This document shows, one piece after another, positions 34,221 to 43,262 of a stretch of DNA of 64,000 bases; the first letter of the stretch is position 1; the number at the start of each line of letters is the position of its first letter. The translations under genes and the position numbers were made by a program. This stretch comes from an uncultured Saprospiraceae bacterium (GTDB lineage Bacteria; Bacteroidota; Bacteroidia; Chitinophagales; Saprospiraceae): contig CALJPQ010000027.1 in assembly GCA_937980645.1 (NCBI GenBank), positions 62,001 through 126,000 of the forward strand. Reading direction: 5' to 3'. The notes beneath the pieces are model-generated. The model made no database searches and was not told the origin of the DNA. It saw nothing but the letters and a program-made list of their open reading frames with translations.

Positions 34221-36005
34221 ATGAGTGTCGAAATCCTGCTGACCATCCTCATTCTCGTAGGCGCGATTGTGTTGTTTGCCACCGAGGTGGTGGCCATTGA
34301 CGTAACGGCCATGCTCGTTATTGGGGCGTTGGTACTGGCGGGTGTTCTGACGCCTGCAGAGGGGCTGGCGGGTTTCAGCAATACGGCGGTGGCTACGGTG
34401 GCAGCCATGTTCGTGCTGAGTTCGGCAGTGGACAAGAGCGGAGCGCTGCACCCGGTGATGGCTTTTTTGGAGCGGCTCTTCCGGCGCAGTTACTGGCTGG
34501 GGGCGGGTGTTATGCTGGCTTCAGTGGCTTTTTTTTCGGCATTTATCAACAACACACCAGTGGTGGCGCTTTTCATTCCGGTGGTATTGTCGTGCTGTCG
34601 GGCCATTCAGGCCAGCCCGGAGAAGTTGCTCATTCCGATATCGTTTGCTTCTATGTTTGGCGGGGTCTGCACGCTGGTGGGTACCTCGACCAACATTCTG
34701 GTCAGCGACCTGGCGGCCCGAAACGGGCTGGGGGCCTTCGGCATGTTCGAGATGACCCGCATGGGGCTGGTATTTGCGCTGTGTGGATTTGCGTATCTGC
34801 TGTTCGTCGGCTGGCCGCTGTTGCCGGGGCGCAAGCCGAAGCAAAGCATTGAGGAGAAATTTCACTTAGGGGAATATGTAACGAACATCGTACTCCAGGC
34901 GGGTGCCCCGTCCGTTGGCACGACGGTCAAGACTTCTCCTTTGGTGACGGAATTAGGCGTGGAAATCATCCAGGTGCGCCGGGGCAATCAGCGTTTTTTT
35001 TCGCCTGCGGAAGATTTTGTGCTGCAGGAAGGCGACGTGTTAAAGGTAAAGGGCAATGTGGAACAGATGCGCAAATTACAAAAGCGTAACCGCGTACTGG
35101 TGCAGCCCTTGCCCAACCAGGATACGCTGCCCAAATCGGGCATTGGCCTGGCCCTGCATGAAGTGGTGGTGTTACCGGAGTCCGACCTGGCGGGCAAGCG
35201 CCTTTCGGAGGTGGATTTTGAGGCCAAATTTGGCAACGCCGTTTTTTTGGGCGTGCGCGGCCGCAAGGGGCTGGAGCACCGCTTGCTGAGCGACTGGAAA
35301 CTGAGCGCCGGCGATTGCCTGCTGCTCGGCTCGCCTAAAGACCAGTCCGAACTGTTGCACCGCAAATACCCGGACCTGTTCGTCATCAGCCACACCGACT
35401 ACACGGATTTTTTGCGCAAAGAGGCGCTCATCTCGGCAGCCGTGATCATCAGTGTCATTAGTGTGGCTACTTTTGAAATCATCCCTATCGTAACGGCATC
35501 CCTGTTGGGCTGTCTGGTGCTCATCCTCACGCGCGTCATCACGCCTGAGGAGGCTTACCGAAGCGTCAGCTGGAAGGTTGTGCTGCTGTTGGCCGGCTCG
35601 CTCAGCTTAGGTCTGGCCTTGGAAAAAACCGGTGCAGCGCGACTTGTAGCCGAACAGATACACACCTTGGGTGGTGCCGTTAGCCCAGTCGTCGTGCTTA
35701 GCGTAGTCTATCTGTTCGCCAGTTTGCTGACGGAGGTGATGTCGAACAATGCCACCGTAGTCCTGTTGGCCCCCATTGTTATTGCTGTAGCGGAGTCCAT
35801 GGGCGTATCAGCCCGGCCTTTTCTGATGGCCATTACCTTCGCTGCCTCGGCCAGCTTCATGACGCCCATTGGTTACCAGACCAATACTATGGTATATGCC
35901 GCTGGCAACTACACGTTTCGCGACTTCTTCCGCGTGGGAGCACCGTTAAACCTGCTGTTCTGGCTCCTGGCCAGCCTGCTGATACCGATATTCTTTCCTT
36001 TTTAA
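34221..36005 (+). CDS. SLC13/DASS-family permease with TrkA_C domains
   Basis: This 594-residue membrane protein has an N-terminal block of about five helices (residues 1-190) with FSNTAVATVAAMFVLS and the Asn-rich FINNTPVVALFIPVV. Two TrkA_C-like cytoplasmic domains follow (about 210-295 and 300-390: VEIIQVRRGNQRFFSPAED, GNAVFLGVRGRKG), then a second membrane block with SNNATVVLLAPIV and MTPIGYQTNTMVY. This is the layout of sodium-coupled sulfate, dicarboxylate or similar anion transporters. Only three of the seven TTA codons I found precede G, unlike most neighbours. The substrate is unknown. Confidence 0.9.
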   Translation: MSVEILLTILILVGAIVLFATEVVAIDVTAMLVIGALVLAGVLTPAEGLAGFSNTAVATVAAMFVLSSAVDKSGALHPVMAFLERLFRRSYWLGAGVMLASVAFFSAFINNTPVVALFIPVVLSCCRAIQASPEKLLIPISFASMFGGVCTLVGTSTNILVSDLAARNGLGAFGMFEMTRMGLVFALCGFAYLLFVGWPLLPGRKPKQSIEEKFHLGEYVTNIVLQAGAPSVGTTVKTSPLVTELGVEIIQVRRGNQRFFSPAEDFVLQEGDVLKVKGNVEQMRKLQKRNRVLVQPLPNQDTLPKSGIGLALHEVVVLPESDLAGKRLSEVDFEAKFGNAVFLGVRGRKGLEHRLLSDWKLSAGDCLLLGSPKDQSELLHRKYPDLFVISHTDYTDFLRKEALISAAVIISVISVATFEIIPIVTASLLGCLVLILTRVITPEEAYRSVSWKVVLLLAGSLSLGLALEKTGAARLVAEQIHTLGGAVSPVVVLSVVYLFASLLTEVMSNNATVVLLAPIVIAVAESMGVSARPFLMAITFAASASFMTPIGYQTNTMVYAAGNYTFRDFFRVGAPLNLLFWLLASLLIPIFFPF

Positions 36006-36124
36006 ATAAAGGAACAGACAGCCCTCACCGGTTCCTAAGCTGAGTGTGGGCCAAAAGCCGTATGTAAGGGTGCATCGGTTGGCTCCGGTGGGCATTCGTC
36101 GGGTAAGGTCGCCGGGCAGACGCT

Positions 36125-36152
36125 TTTGCCCGTGAATTTTCCTCTATTTTCG
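36125..36152 (+). promoter_or_regulatory. Promoter of acs
   Basis: TTTG at 36125-36128, 16 bases, then TATTTTCG at 36145-36152 (one mismatch). The acs ATG follows 24 bases later. Confidence 0.45.
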
Positions 36153-36176
36153 CCCCCTAAACGGCACTATCGAAAC

Positions 36177-38078
36177 ATGACGCTACAAATCCGCACATTC
36201 GACGAATATCAGACGGCCTACGAACGCTCCGTGCGCGACCCGGAGGGCTTCTGGGCTGAGCAGGCCGCTACCTTTCGCTGGCACAAGCCCTGGCGCAAGG
36301 TGTTGGAGTGGAACTTCCGCGAGCCGCGCGTCCAGTGGTTCATTGGCGGCAAACTCAACATCACTGAAAACTGCTTGGACCGCCACTTAGAAGCACGCCC
36401 TGACCAGGTGGCCCTCCTGTGGGAACCTAACGACCCTAAACGAAGGCCGCGCCGCCTGACCTATCGGCAGCTGTACGGCCTGGTATGCCAGTTCGCCAAT
36501 GCCCTTAAAGCCCAGGGGGTGCGCAAGGGCGACCGCGTGTGCGTGTACATGCCTATGGTACCCGAGTTGGCCGTAGCCGTGCTCGCCTGCGCGCGCATCG
36601 GCGCCGTGCATTCGGTCGTCTTTGCCGGCTTTAGTGCCGTGGCTCTGGCCGACCGCATCAAGGATGCCCAAGCCAAAGTCGTCATCACCGCCGACGGCAA
36701 CGCCCGCGGACCGAAAAACATCGCCGTCAAAGCCGTTGTGGACGAAGCCCTCTCGCTGGGCTGCGACAGCGTCGAGCGCGTCATCGTCCTGCGCAACACT
36801 GGCGACGGGGTACCTATGACACCAAAGCGCGACCTGTGGTGGCACGACGTCATCAAAGGCAAACGCAAAACCTGCCAGGCCACCATCGTGGACAGCGAGG
36901 ACATGCTCTTCATTCTCTACACCTCCGGCTCCACAGGCAAGCCTAAAGGCGTGGTGCACACCCACGGCGGCTACATGGTCTATACCGAATTCACGTTCCG
37001 CAACGTCTTCCAGTACCAGCCCGGCGACATCTATTGGTGCACGGCCGACATCGGCTGGATTACCGGCCACTCCTACATCGTCTATGGCCCGCTGCTGGCC
37101 GGCGCTACCACCCTTATGTTTGAGGGCATACCTACCTACCCCAACCCGGGGCGTTTCTGGGACGTAGTGCAACGCCACAAGGTGAACATCTTCTATACCG
37201 CTCCCACAGCCATTCGTGCCCTCATGGCCGCTGGCGATGAGTGGGTCAAAGGCCGCCGCCTCCCGTCGCTGCGCGTATTGGGCACCGTAGGCGAACCGAT
37301 CAACGAAGAAGCCTGGCGCTGGTACCACGAGCGCGTGGGCAAAAAGCGCTGCCCCATCGTGGATACCTGGTGGCAAACCGAAACCGGCGGCATCCTCATC
37401 AGCCCGCTGGCCGGCATCACACCACTCAAACCCTGCTACGCTACCCTACCTCTGCCCGGCGTGCAGCCTTGCATCGTGGACGCCAACGGCAACGAACTGG
37501 AAGGGCCTAACGTCGAAGGCATGCTCTGCATCAAATTCCCCTGGCCCAGCATCCTGCGCACCACCTTCGGCGACCACGAACGCTGCCGACAGACCTATTT
37601 CGCCGCCTTTCCGGACAAGTACTTCACCGGCGACGGCGCCCGCCGCGATGCCAACGGCATGTACCGCATCATCGGTCGCGTGGACGACGTCATCAACGTC
37701 TCCGGGCACCGCATCGGAACCGCCGAAGTTGAAGACGCCATTAACAAAGCGCCTAACGTCGTCGAGTCTGCCGTCGTGGGCTACCCGCACCCCATCAAAG
37801 GGCAGGGCATCTACGCCTACGTCATCGCCGCCGGCCCCGTAGGCGACCTCAACGCTTTTCGCCAGGCCGTGCTCGATACCGTGACCCACGAAATCGGCCC
37901 CATCGCCAAACCTGATAAAATACAGGTGGTGCCCGGCCTGCCCAAAACCCGCTCGGGCAAAATCATGCGCCGCATCCTGCGCAAAATCGCCGAAGGCGAC
38001 ACCTCTAACTTAGGCGATACCACCACCCTGCTCAACCCTGAAGTGGTGGACGAAATCAAGAGTGGAGCGCTCGCCTGA
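36177..38078 (+). CDS. acs: Acetyl-CoA synthetase (AMP-forming)
   Basis: This 633-residue acyl-adenylate enzyme makes acetyl-CoA from acetate, ATP and CoA. Seen are the P-loop LYTSGSTGKPKGVVHTHGG, WCTADIGWITGHSYIVYGPL, DTWWQTETGGILISPL, YFTGDGARRDANGMYRIIGR and the C-terminal PKTRSGKIMRRIL, whose Lys is the usual site of regulatory acetylation. Length and motifs are full. The ATG at 36177 is preferred to 36126 because homologous sequence begins MTLQIRTFDEY. It may be a propionate-tolerant variant; acetate is the default inference. Confidence 0.95.
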   Translation: MTLQIRTFDEYQTAYERSVRDPEGFWAEQAATFRWHKPWRKVLEWNFREPRVQWFIGGKLNITENCLDRHLEARPDQVALLWEPNDPKRRPRRLTYRQLYGLVCQFANALKAQGVRKGDRVCVYMPMVPELAVAVLACARIGAVHSVVFAGFSAVALADRIKDAQAKVVITADGNARGPKNIAVKAVVDEALSLGCDSVERVIVLRNTGDGVPMTPKRDLWWHDVIKGKRKTCQATIVDSEDMLFILYTSGSTGKPKGVVHTHGGYMVYTEFTFRNVFQYQPGDIYWCTADIGWITGHSYIVYGPLLAGATTLMFEGIPTYPNPGRFWDVVQRHKVNIFYTAPTAIRALMAAGDEWVKGRRLPSLRVLGTVGEPINEEAWRWYHERVGKKRCPIVDTWWQTETGGILISPLAGITPLKPCYATLPLPGVQPCIVDANGNELEGPNVEGMLCIKFPWPSILRTTFGDHERCRQTYFAAFPDKYFTGDGARRDANGMYRIIGRVDDVINVSGHRIGTAEVEDAINKAPNVVESAVVGYPHPIKGQGIYAYVIAAGPVGDLNAFRQAVLDTVTHEIGPIAKPDKIQVVPGLPKTRSGKIMRRILRKIAEGDTSNLGDTTTLLNPEVVDEIKSGALA

Positions 38079-38102
38079 CGACCAGCCGGGCTAAAATAAG
38101 GA

Positions 38103-38204
38103 CTACATGCCGGAAAGCGCCTGAAAGCGCACCTCCTCCACGGCCTGCCGTATCTTTTCCAAATACTCCGCCAGATGCTGCGCGTTGAGCGAGCCGAGCC
38201 AGTA
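38103..38204 (-). pseudogene. Possible remnant of a coding region
   Basis: In the gap between acs and ade, one minus-strand frame reads about 34 residues of protein-like sequence ending in TAG at 38103-38105. It contains LNAQHLAEYLEKIRQAVEEV and uses the GC-rich codon style of the neighbouring genes. No start codon fits, and the frame upstream turns low-complexity. It may be the end of a decayed or deleted gene. No family was recognised and chance is possible. Confidence 0.25.
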
Positions 38205-38302
38205 TCTGAAGCACCTGCACGGGGGCGGGTATGTTTTTTTTCGGTTTTGCTGCACAAGGGTTGGGCTTTGCTCGAAATATCGAAGGGTGATTTTGTCGTT
38301 GC

Positions 38303-38333
38303 TTGCCTCGCCTCGTAAATGTCCCTACCTTAG
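38303..38333 (+). promoter_or_regulatory. Promoter of ade
   Basis: TTG at 38303-38305, 20 bases, then TACCTTAG at 38326-38333 (one mismatch to TAnnTTTG). The ATG follows 34 bases later. Confidence 0.5.
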
Positions 38334-38367
38334 CCCTCTATTACCCACTCAATCCTCCTGCTTGCCT

Positions 38368-40011
38368 ATGACCACTCACACTGCCCAACTCGTTGACGTT
38401 CACCAGCGGCGCATTTATCCAGCCGCTATTGTTGTAGAAAACGGCCGCATCCGGAGCATTCGCCAGATGCCGGAGGCTCCTGCGGATGCAGGCTATGTGC
38501 TGCCGGGTTTTGTGGATGCGCATGTGCACATTGAGAGCAGCATGTTGCCGCCGGCGGAGTTCGGCCGTCTGGCCGTGGTGCACGGCACTGTGGCTACGGT
38601 GTCGGACCCGCACGAAATTGCCAATGTGTTGGGTGAGGCGGGCGTGTTGTACATGCTGGAGGAAGCGAGGCGTTCGCCGGTGAAGTTTTGTTTTGGTGCG
38701 CCGTCGTGTGTGCCGGCCACGTCGTTCGAAACGGCCGGCGCAACGTTGGATGTGGCGGCGGTAGAGCGGTTGTTGCAGCGACCCGATATTGGCTACCTGT
38801 CGGAGATGATGAACTTTCCCGGTGTGCTGCACGCCGAGGCGCAGGTGATGGCCAAGATCCGGACGGCACAGCGCATCGGCAAGCCCATAGATGGGCACGC
38901 GCCCGGCCTGCGCGGCGAGGCGGCCCAGCGGTATTTTGAGGCGGGCATTACGACCGACCACGAGTGCTTTAGCTTTGAGGAAGGTCGCGAAAAGGCGCTG
39001 CTGGGCGTACGTATCCTCATTCGCGAGGGCAGTGCGGCGCGCAACTTTGAGGCGTTGTGGCCGTTGCTGCTGGAGTTTCCGCAGCAGGTCATGTTTTGCA
39101 GTGACGATAAGCACCCCGACGACCTGCTGCGCGGGCACATAGACCGCTTAGTGGCGCGCGCTGTGGCCAAAGGCTGCGACCTGTTCGATGCCCTGCGCGC
39201 GGCCTCGGTCAATCCGGTACAGCACTACGGTCTGCCAGTAGGGTTGCTGCGCGAAGGCGACCCGGCCGACTTCATCCGCGTGCGCGATCTGACGGACTTT
39301 CGCGTGCTGGAGACGTACATCGGCGGCGAGTGCATAGCAGCTAACGGCCAGAGCCTGTTGCCGCATCAGCCGGCGCATACGCCCAATGCCTTTGTGGCGC
39401 AGCCTAAACGACCGGAGGACTTCCGGCTGCCGGCTCGCGGCGCCGGCATCGTGCGCCTCATCCGTGTGTGGGACGGGCAAATCATCACCGGCAGCGAAGA
39501 GGGCCGCGCCCGTGTGCAGGACGGGCTTCTGATGGCTTACCCGGGGCAGGATGTGCTCAAAATCGCCGTCGTCAACCGCTACGCCGACGCACCGCCCGCG
39601 GTGGGCTTCGTCAGTGGTTTTGGTTTGCAGCGCGGTGCCGTAGCATCCAGTGTGGCCCATGACTCGCACAACATCGTAGCCGTTGGCACCGACGACGCTT
39701 CGCTGTGTGCTGCCGTCAACGCCGTCATCGAAGCGCGCGGAGGCATCAGCGCCACCGACGGCCAGGGCAATACGCGCGTGTTGCCGCTGCCTATTGCCGG
39801 GCTGATGAGCCCCGACAATGGCTATACAATGGCCCATAACTACGCCGCCCTGGACGCCTGGACGCGCGAAACGCTCCATTGCCCGCTGCAAGCACCCTTC
39901 ATGACGCTGTCCTTCCTGGCGCTTCCCGTCATTCCGGTGCTGAAAATGACCGACCTGGGGCTGTTCGACGTGGAACAGTTCCGGCACGTGGAGGTGGAGG
40001 TGCATTTTTGA
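38368..40011 (+). CDS. ade: Adenine deaminase
   Basis: This 547-residue amidohydrolase-superfamily enzyme converts adenine to hypoxanthine and ammonia. Metal ligands are in LPGFVDAHVHIESSML; further family segments are VSDPHEIANVLGEAG, APSCVPATSFETAGA, IDGHAPGL, TTDHECFSFEE and FCSDDKHPDDLL. A C-terminal domain typical of Ade follows (GFVSGFGLQRGAVASSVAHD, NGYTMAHNY). The ATG at 38368 begins the N-terminal strand; an open frame back to 38185 crosses the promoter and is rejected. It is a single-gene unit ending 74 bases before the TIR gene. Confidence 0.95.
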   Translation: MTTHTAQLVDVHQRRIYPAAIVVENGRIRSIRQMPEAPADAGYVLPGFVDAHVHIESSMLPPAEFGRLAVVHGTVATVSDPHEIANVLGEAGVLYMLEEARRSPVKFCFGAPSCVPATSFETAGATLDVAAVERLLQRPDIGYLSEMMNFPGVLHAEAQVMAKIRTAQRIGKPIDGHAPGLRGEAAQRYFEAGITTDHECFSFEEGREKALLGVRILIREGSAARNFEALWPLLLEFPQQVMFCSDDKHPDDLLRGHIDRLVARAVAKGCDLFDALRAASVNPVQHYGLPVGLLREGDPADFIRVRDLTDFRVLETYIGGECIAANGQSLLPHQPAHTPNAFVAQPKRPEDFRLPARGAGIVRLIRVWDGQIITGSEEGRARVQDGLLMAYPGQDVLKIAVVNRYADAPPAVGFVSGFGLQRGAVASSVAHDSHNIVAVGTDDASLCAAVNAVIEARGGISATDGQGNTRVLPLPIAGLMSPDNGYTMAHNYAALDAWTRETLHCPLQAPFMTLSFLALPVIPVLKMTDLGLFDVEQFRHVEVEVHF

Positions 40012-40072
40012 ATGCGATAACACACGCCCCCATCCCAGACGCAGAGCCAATGGCACTTCGCCCGTATCCGCG

Positions 40073-40080
40073 TACATTTG
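40073..40080 (+). promoter_or_regulatory. -7 promoter element of the TIR protein gene
   Basis: TACATTTG matches TAnnTTTG and ends 5 bases before the ATG at 40086, so the message would be leaderless. No -33 TTG at the proper distance was seen. Confidence 0.5.
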
Positions 40081-40085
40081 CCGCC

Positions 40086-43000
40086 ATGTGGGGCCGTTCA
40101 TGGCGTATTTACGCCTCTTTCGATGCGTCGGACATCCAGACGGCGGACGATTTTTGCCGACACCTGACTCAGGCGTTGGAAGGCTATGAGCTGGTTTTTT
40201 GGAACCCTATGGCGGTGGCGGAGGAGGATTATCGGCGTGAGGCGACGGAGTTTCTGGAGCAGGCCGACCTGTTTGTGGCCTGTTTGTCGCCGCGCTATCT
40301 GGATACGCCCAACGTGCGCTGGGAGGTAGAGAAGGCCGTGCAGGAGTATCGGCGCCGGAGCGGAGCGCTTCAGGTGTTAGTGCTGATGGTGCGCGATGCG
40401 TTTGTGCCGGCGGTGCTGACGGGTTTTCCGGTTTCGCCTTCACCTCATGAGCCGGTGGAGGGTGGTTTGGTCGGTCGGGAGAGCCAGTTGAAGCGCTCGG
40501 CGGCGCGCGCTCGCGATCTGCTGCTGGGGGTGGTCCGTTCGCAGGAGTTGTTTCCGCTGCCGCAAGGGCCGGCCTTTGCGCTGACGTTCGAGGATGTGCG
40601 CGAGCGCCTGCTGGTGTGGCTCCAGCATTGCGATCTGGGACCGCTGTTCGAGTTGCTCAAGCGCCTCTTCCACCCGGAACGCACGCCCGACGACCTGTTC
40701 CAGTTAGAAGATGCCTTCGCCGAATGGCGCCAGCAAAGCCAGCGCAGCAAACTGTCGTTCGAGACCTTCCGCCAGACGATGGAGGCCATCCGCTTAGACC
40801 TCGGCCACGTCATCACGCGCATTGACGCGCACCGCTTCCGCGACGGCTGGCCCAGCATCTTCGCCAACGGCTACTACGGCTGGACGCCATTGCCCACACC
40901 GCCCGACACACTGGCAGGCCTGTTTTTGCCTTTTGGCGAAATCCACATCCCCGACACGCTCAACCTGCCTACGCAGGCGCGCAACGACGAAATCTGGGAA
41001 GGCGTAGGTACGCTCACCCTGCAACAGCAGCAGGAATTCCGACGCCACCTGCTGTTGGCTCAGGACGCCCTCGGCGCCGGCCATTACGCCCGCGCGCACA
41101 CCCTGTGCGAACATGTGCGCACCCACATTGACCCGCAATCGGCCCAGCTGTACGAGATGCTGCTGATTTCGTTTTTGAAAAAAGAAAACCCGGACCGCAT
41201 CATCCACGACGCTACCTATGGCACCAACAGCAAACTCAACCAGGTCATCGTCTATGCCGGGCGCTTTGCCGAATACCAGCGGGCGGGCAAATGCCCCTCA
41301 GAAGCCGGAACGTACAACTTGAAGGCCACCGCTGAAGCGCTCTCGCACGCATTGCTGCGCCTGTACAGCACCTTTGAAAACGACTACATTCTCCATACCG
41401 GCCGCCACAGCACGGAAGTTCCCGACAATCGGGCCACCGTGGCGCGCATCATTCAGACGGCCATGACGCTGTACCGAACGGTACACCCCTACCGCGGCTT
41501 TCTGGAACTGGCCGTCAATGAAATGTGCAATGGCGGCAAATACGACTACATCCGGCGTGTGGAAATCATCAACGACGAATTTCGCTTTGCCTCGCACGAG
41601 GATTTTGGTATTGAAAGCGAAATCCGCGAAGTCATTGGCATGTTGGAGGCCATTTCTAATACCGACGATGATGCGCTGATGAACCGCCAGCTGCGCGAAA
41701 ACCTGCTGTTCAACCTGCGGGCCAAGCGCGTGCGCCTGCAGGCGCAGGTGGCGGAAGAACAGCGCCGCTACGTGCAGTTCACCGACCTGTACGAGTCCGT
41801 GCTCGAATTGGTGGATGCCGCTCTGTTGGGCTACAAAATCTTCGGCGATGAGGGCTACACCGACGATGAGTCCTTCCTGCGCTTTGCTGTTGAGCAGCTG
41901 TTGCCCGACCTGCTGCTGCCCACGGCTTCGAGCACGCCGCCAAAGGCCATCGGCAACCTGATGTGGTTCATCTTAGACGAGCGCGGCCAGTTGCGCCCCC
42001 ACCCCGAATGTGAGCGCTTCCGCTTCGACGCCGTCGGCGTAGTGGCCAAAATCATCCGCGACCACGCGGGCCGCGCCGGCTGGATGCAGGTGCAGCCCAA
42101 CCTCGTGGAGGCCGTCCACCGGCAGTTTGTCGCCCGTGCTGACCAGCGCTACGAAGACATGCGCCGCCAGCTGGAATACACCGACTTCCGACGCCCCGAC
42201 CCCATCGAGGCGCGCAGAACCATCATCCAATGCCTACACGAGTGGAAGAGCGCCTGGCTTGCCCTGCCCGACCGCGCAGCCCCCTTGCTCCAGCGCATCC
42301 TGCTGGAATTGCTCGGCGAACGCGCCCTGCTGTGGATGCAATTCTCGCCCTTCCGCTTAGAAACCCTGCCCGAAAGCTTAGCTATGGGCTACGACGCCGT
42401 CACAGAAATGCGCACCGCCTTAGAAGGGCCGTCCAACCTGCCTCAAGAGGTGGCGCTGCGCATCCTGAACCACAACCTCTTCCGCAAACACATCCTGCCC
42501 AACTACCAGAAAATACCCCCCGGCGACGAACGCCGACGCTACGAGGTAGCCGAACTTCTGCTCGAAGCCCTGCACCAATACCGCGACCTGCACCCGGACC
42601 CTGACCTGCTGCAATTCGTCTTCGACGAACTGACGCTCGAACACAAACTGCGCTGGATAGACGTGGAGTCCGAAACCGGCCAACTCCTACCTTGGCCCGC
42701 CGAAATGCCCTTTGGTCTCAACCCACCTGACATCCTGCGCCAGATCGTCCGCCAGCTGCCCGACCGTTTTCCGGCCATGGAAGCGCGCCGACGCATCGCC
42801 CAGCGCCGGTTTGCCGAAGAAGAAAAACGCTACTACCGCGAAATCAGCCCCATCCTGCCCGAAAATAAACGTATCGAGCGCGAAATCGCTATCGGCATTA
42901 TCCGAAAGCTCAAAAGCGTTTTCCGACTCTATCCCAACCCCGACTTTCTGCATCTCCCCTTAAAAGAATTGGAAGGCAAAGGGCGCATCCGATGGAACAG

Positions 43001-43148
43001 CTACTTCCTCGGCCTGCTGCCCCTGCCGGGCAACCACTATGAAAACCGCTTCTTCAACTTTGACTACCTGGTGGAACGCAGCGAAGTACGCGCCTACATC
43101 AAAACCGCCGAACAGTGGATGGCGCACGTGGCCGCACAGGGGCTTTAA
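40086..43148 (+). CDS. TIR-domain protein with an effector-associated-domain-like segment
   Basis: This is a 1020-residue soluble protein. Residues 1-115 form a TIR domain: RIYASFDASDIQTADDFCRH (strand A and box 1), then LFVACLSPRYLDTPNVRWEVEKA, where Glu80 in RWE sits at the position of the NADase catalytic Glu. Residues about 160-245 form two helical stretches (VRERLLVWLQHCDLGPLFEL and a later SFETFRQTMEAIRLDL) that resemble effector-associated domain EAD11, an adaptor module of bacterial conflict systems. The last 770 residues are helical, with a TPR-like start (ALGAGHYARAHTLCEHVRTH), and match no family I know. The start at 40086 follows the promoter; the frame open from 39879 overlaps ade. 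Confidence 0.78.
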   Translation: MWGRSWRIYASFDASDIQTADDFCRHLTQALEGYELVFWNPMAVAEEDYRREATEFLEQADLFVACLSPRYLDTPNVRWEVEKAVQEYRRRSGALQVLVLMVRDAFVPAVLTGFPVSPSPHEPVEGGLVGRESQLKRSAARARDLLLGVVRSQELFPLPQGPAFALTFEDVRERLLVWLQHCDLGPLFELLKRLFHPERTPDDLFQLEDAFAEWRQQSQRSKLSFETFRQTMEAIRLDLGHVITRIDAHRFRDGWPSIFANGYYGWTPLPTPPDTLAGLFLPFGEIHIPDTLNLPTQARNDEIWEGVGTLTLQQQQEFRRHLLLAQDALGAGHYARAHTLCEHVRTHIDPQSAQLYEMLLISFLKKENPDRIIHDATYGTNSKLNQVIVYAGRFAEYQRAGKCPSEAGTYNLKATAEALSHALLRLYSTFENDYILHTGRHSTEVPDNRATVARIIQTAMTLYRTVHPYRGFLELAVNEMCNGGKYDYIRRVEIINDEFRFASHEDFGIESEIREVIGMLEAISNTDDDALMNRQLRENLLFNLRAKRVRLQAQVAEEQRRYVQFTDLYESVLELVDAALLGYKIFGDEGYTDDESFLRFAVEQLLPDLLLPTASSTPPKAIGNLMWFILDERGQLRPHPECERFRFDAVGVVAKIIRDHAGRAGWMQVQPNLVEAVHRQFVARADQRYEDMRRQLEYTDFRRPDPIEARRTIIQCLHEWKSAWLALPDRAAPLLQRILLELLGERALLWMQFSPFRLETLPESLAMGYDAVTEMRTALEGPSNLPQEVALRILNHNLFRKHILPNYQKIPPGDERRRYEVAELLLEALHQYRDLHPDPDLLQFVFDELTLEHKLRWIDVESETGQLLPWPAEMPFGLNPPDILRQIVRQLPDRFPAMEARRRIAQRRFAEEEKRYYREISPILPENKRIEREIAIGIIRKLKSVFRLYPNPDFLHLPLKELEGKGRIRWNSYFLGLLPLPGNHYENRFFNFDYLVERSEVRAYIKTAEQWMAHVAAQGL

Positions 43149-43181
43149 GCAAGGAATAGTTCTTTACCCCCTTCAATCCGA

Positions 43182-43233
43182 GGCGACATCTCCGCCAAAA
43201 GGCGACATCTCCGCCAAAAGGTGTCGTCTCCGG
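43182..43233. repeat. REP-like palindromic element, copy 2 (left arm duplicated)
   Basis: GGCGACATCTCCGCCAAAA occurs twice in tandem at 43182-43200 and 43201-43219, followed by GGTGTCGTCTCCGG at 43220-43233. Either left arm can pair through CGACA(T/C)C with GGTGTCG. It lies between the convergent TIR and phospholipase genes and may end both transcripts. Confidence 0.65.
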
Positions 43234-43262
43234 ACTTAATCGGGCCACGTTCACACCCTACA

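Noticed and set aside
39879..40085. N-terminal extension of the TIR protein into ade
   Set aside because: It would overlap the ade C-terminus in another frame, and the -7 box at 40073-40080 together with TIR strand A place the start at 40086.
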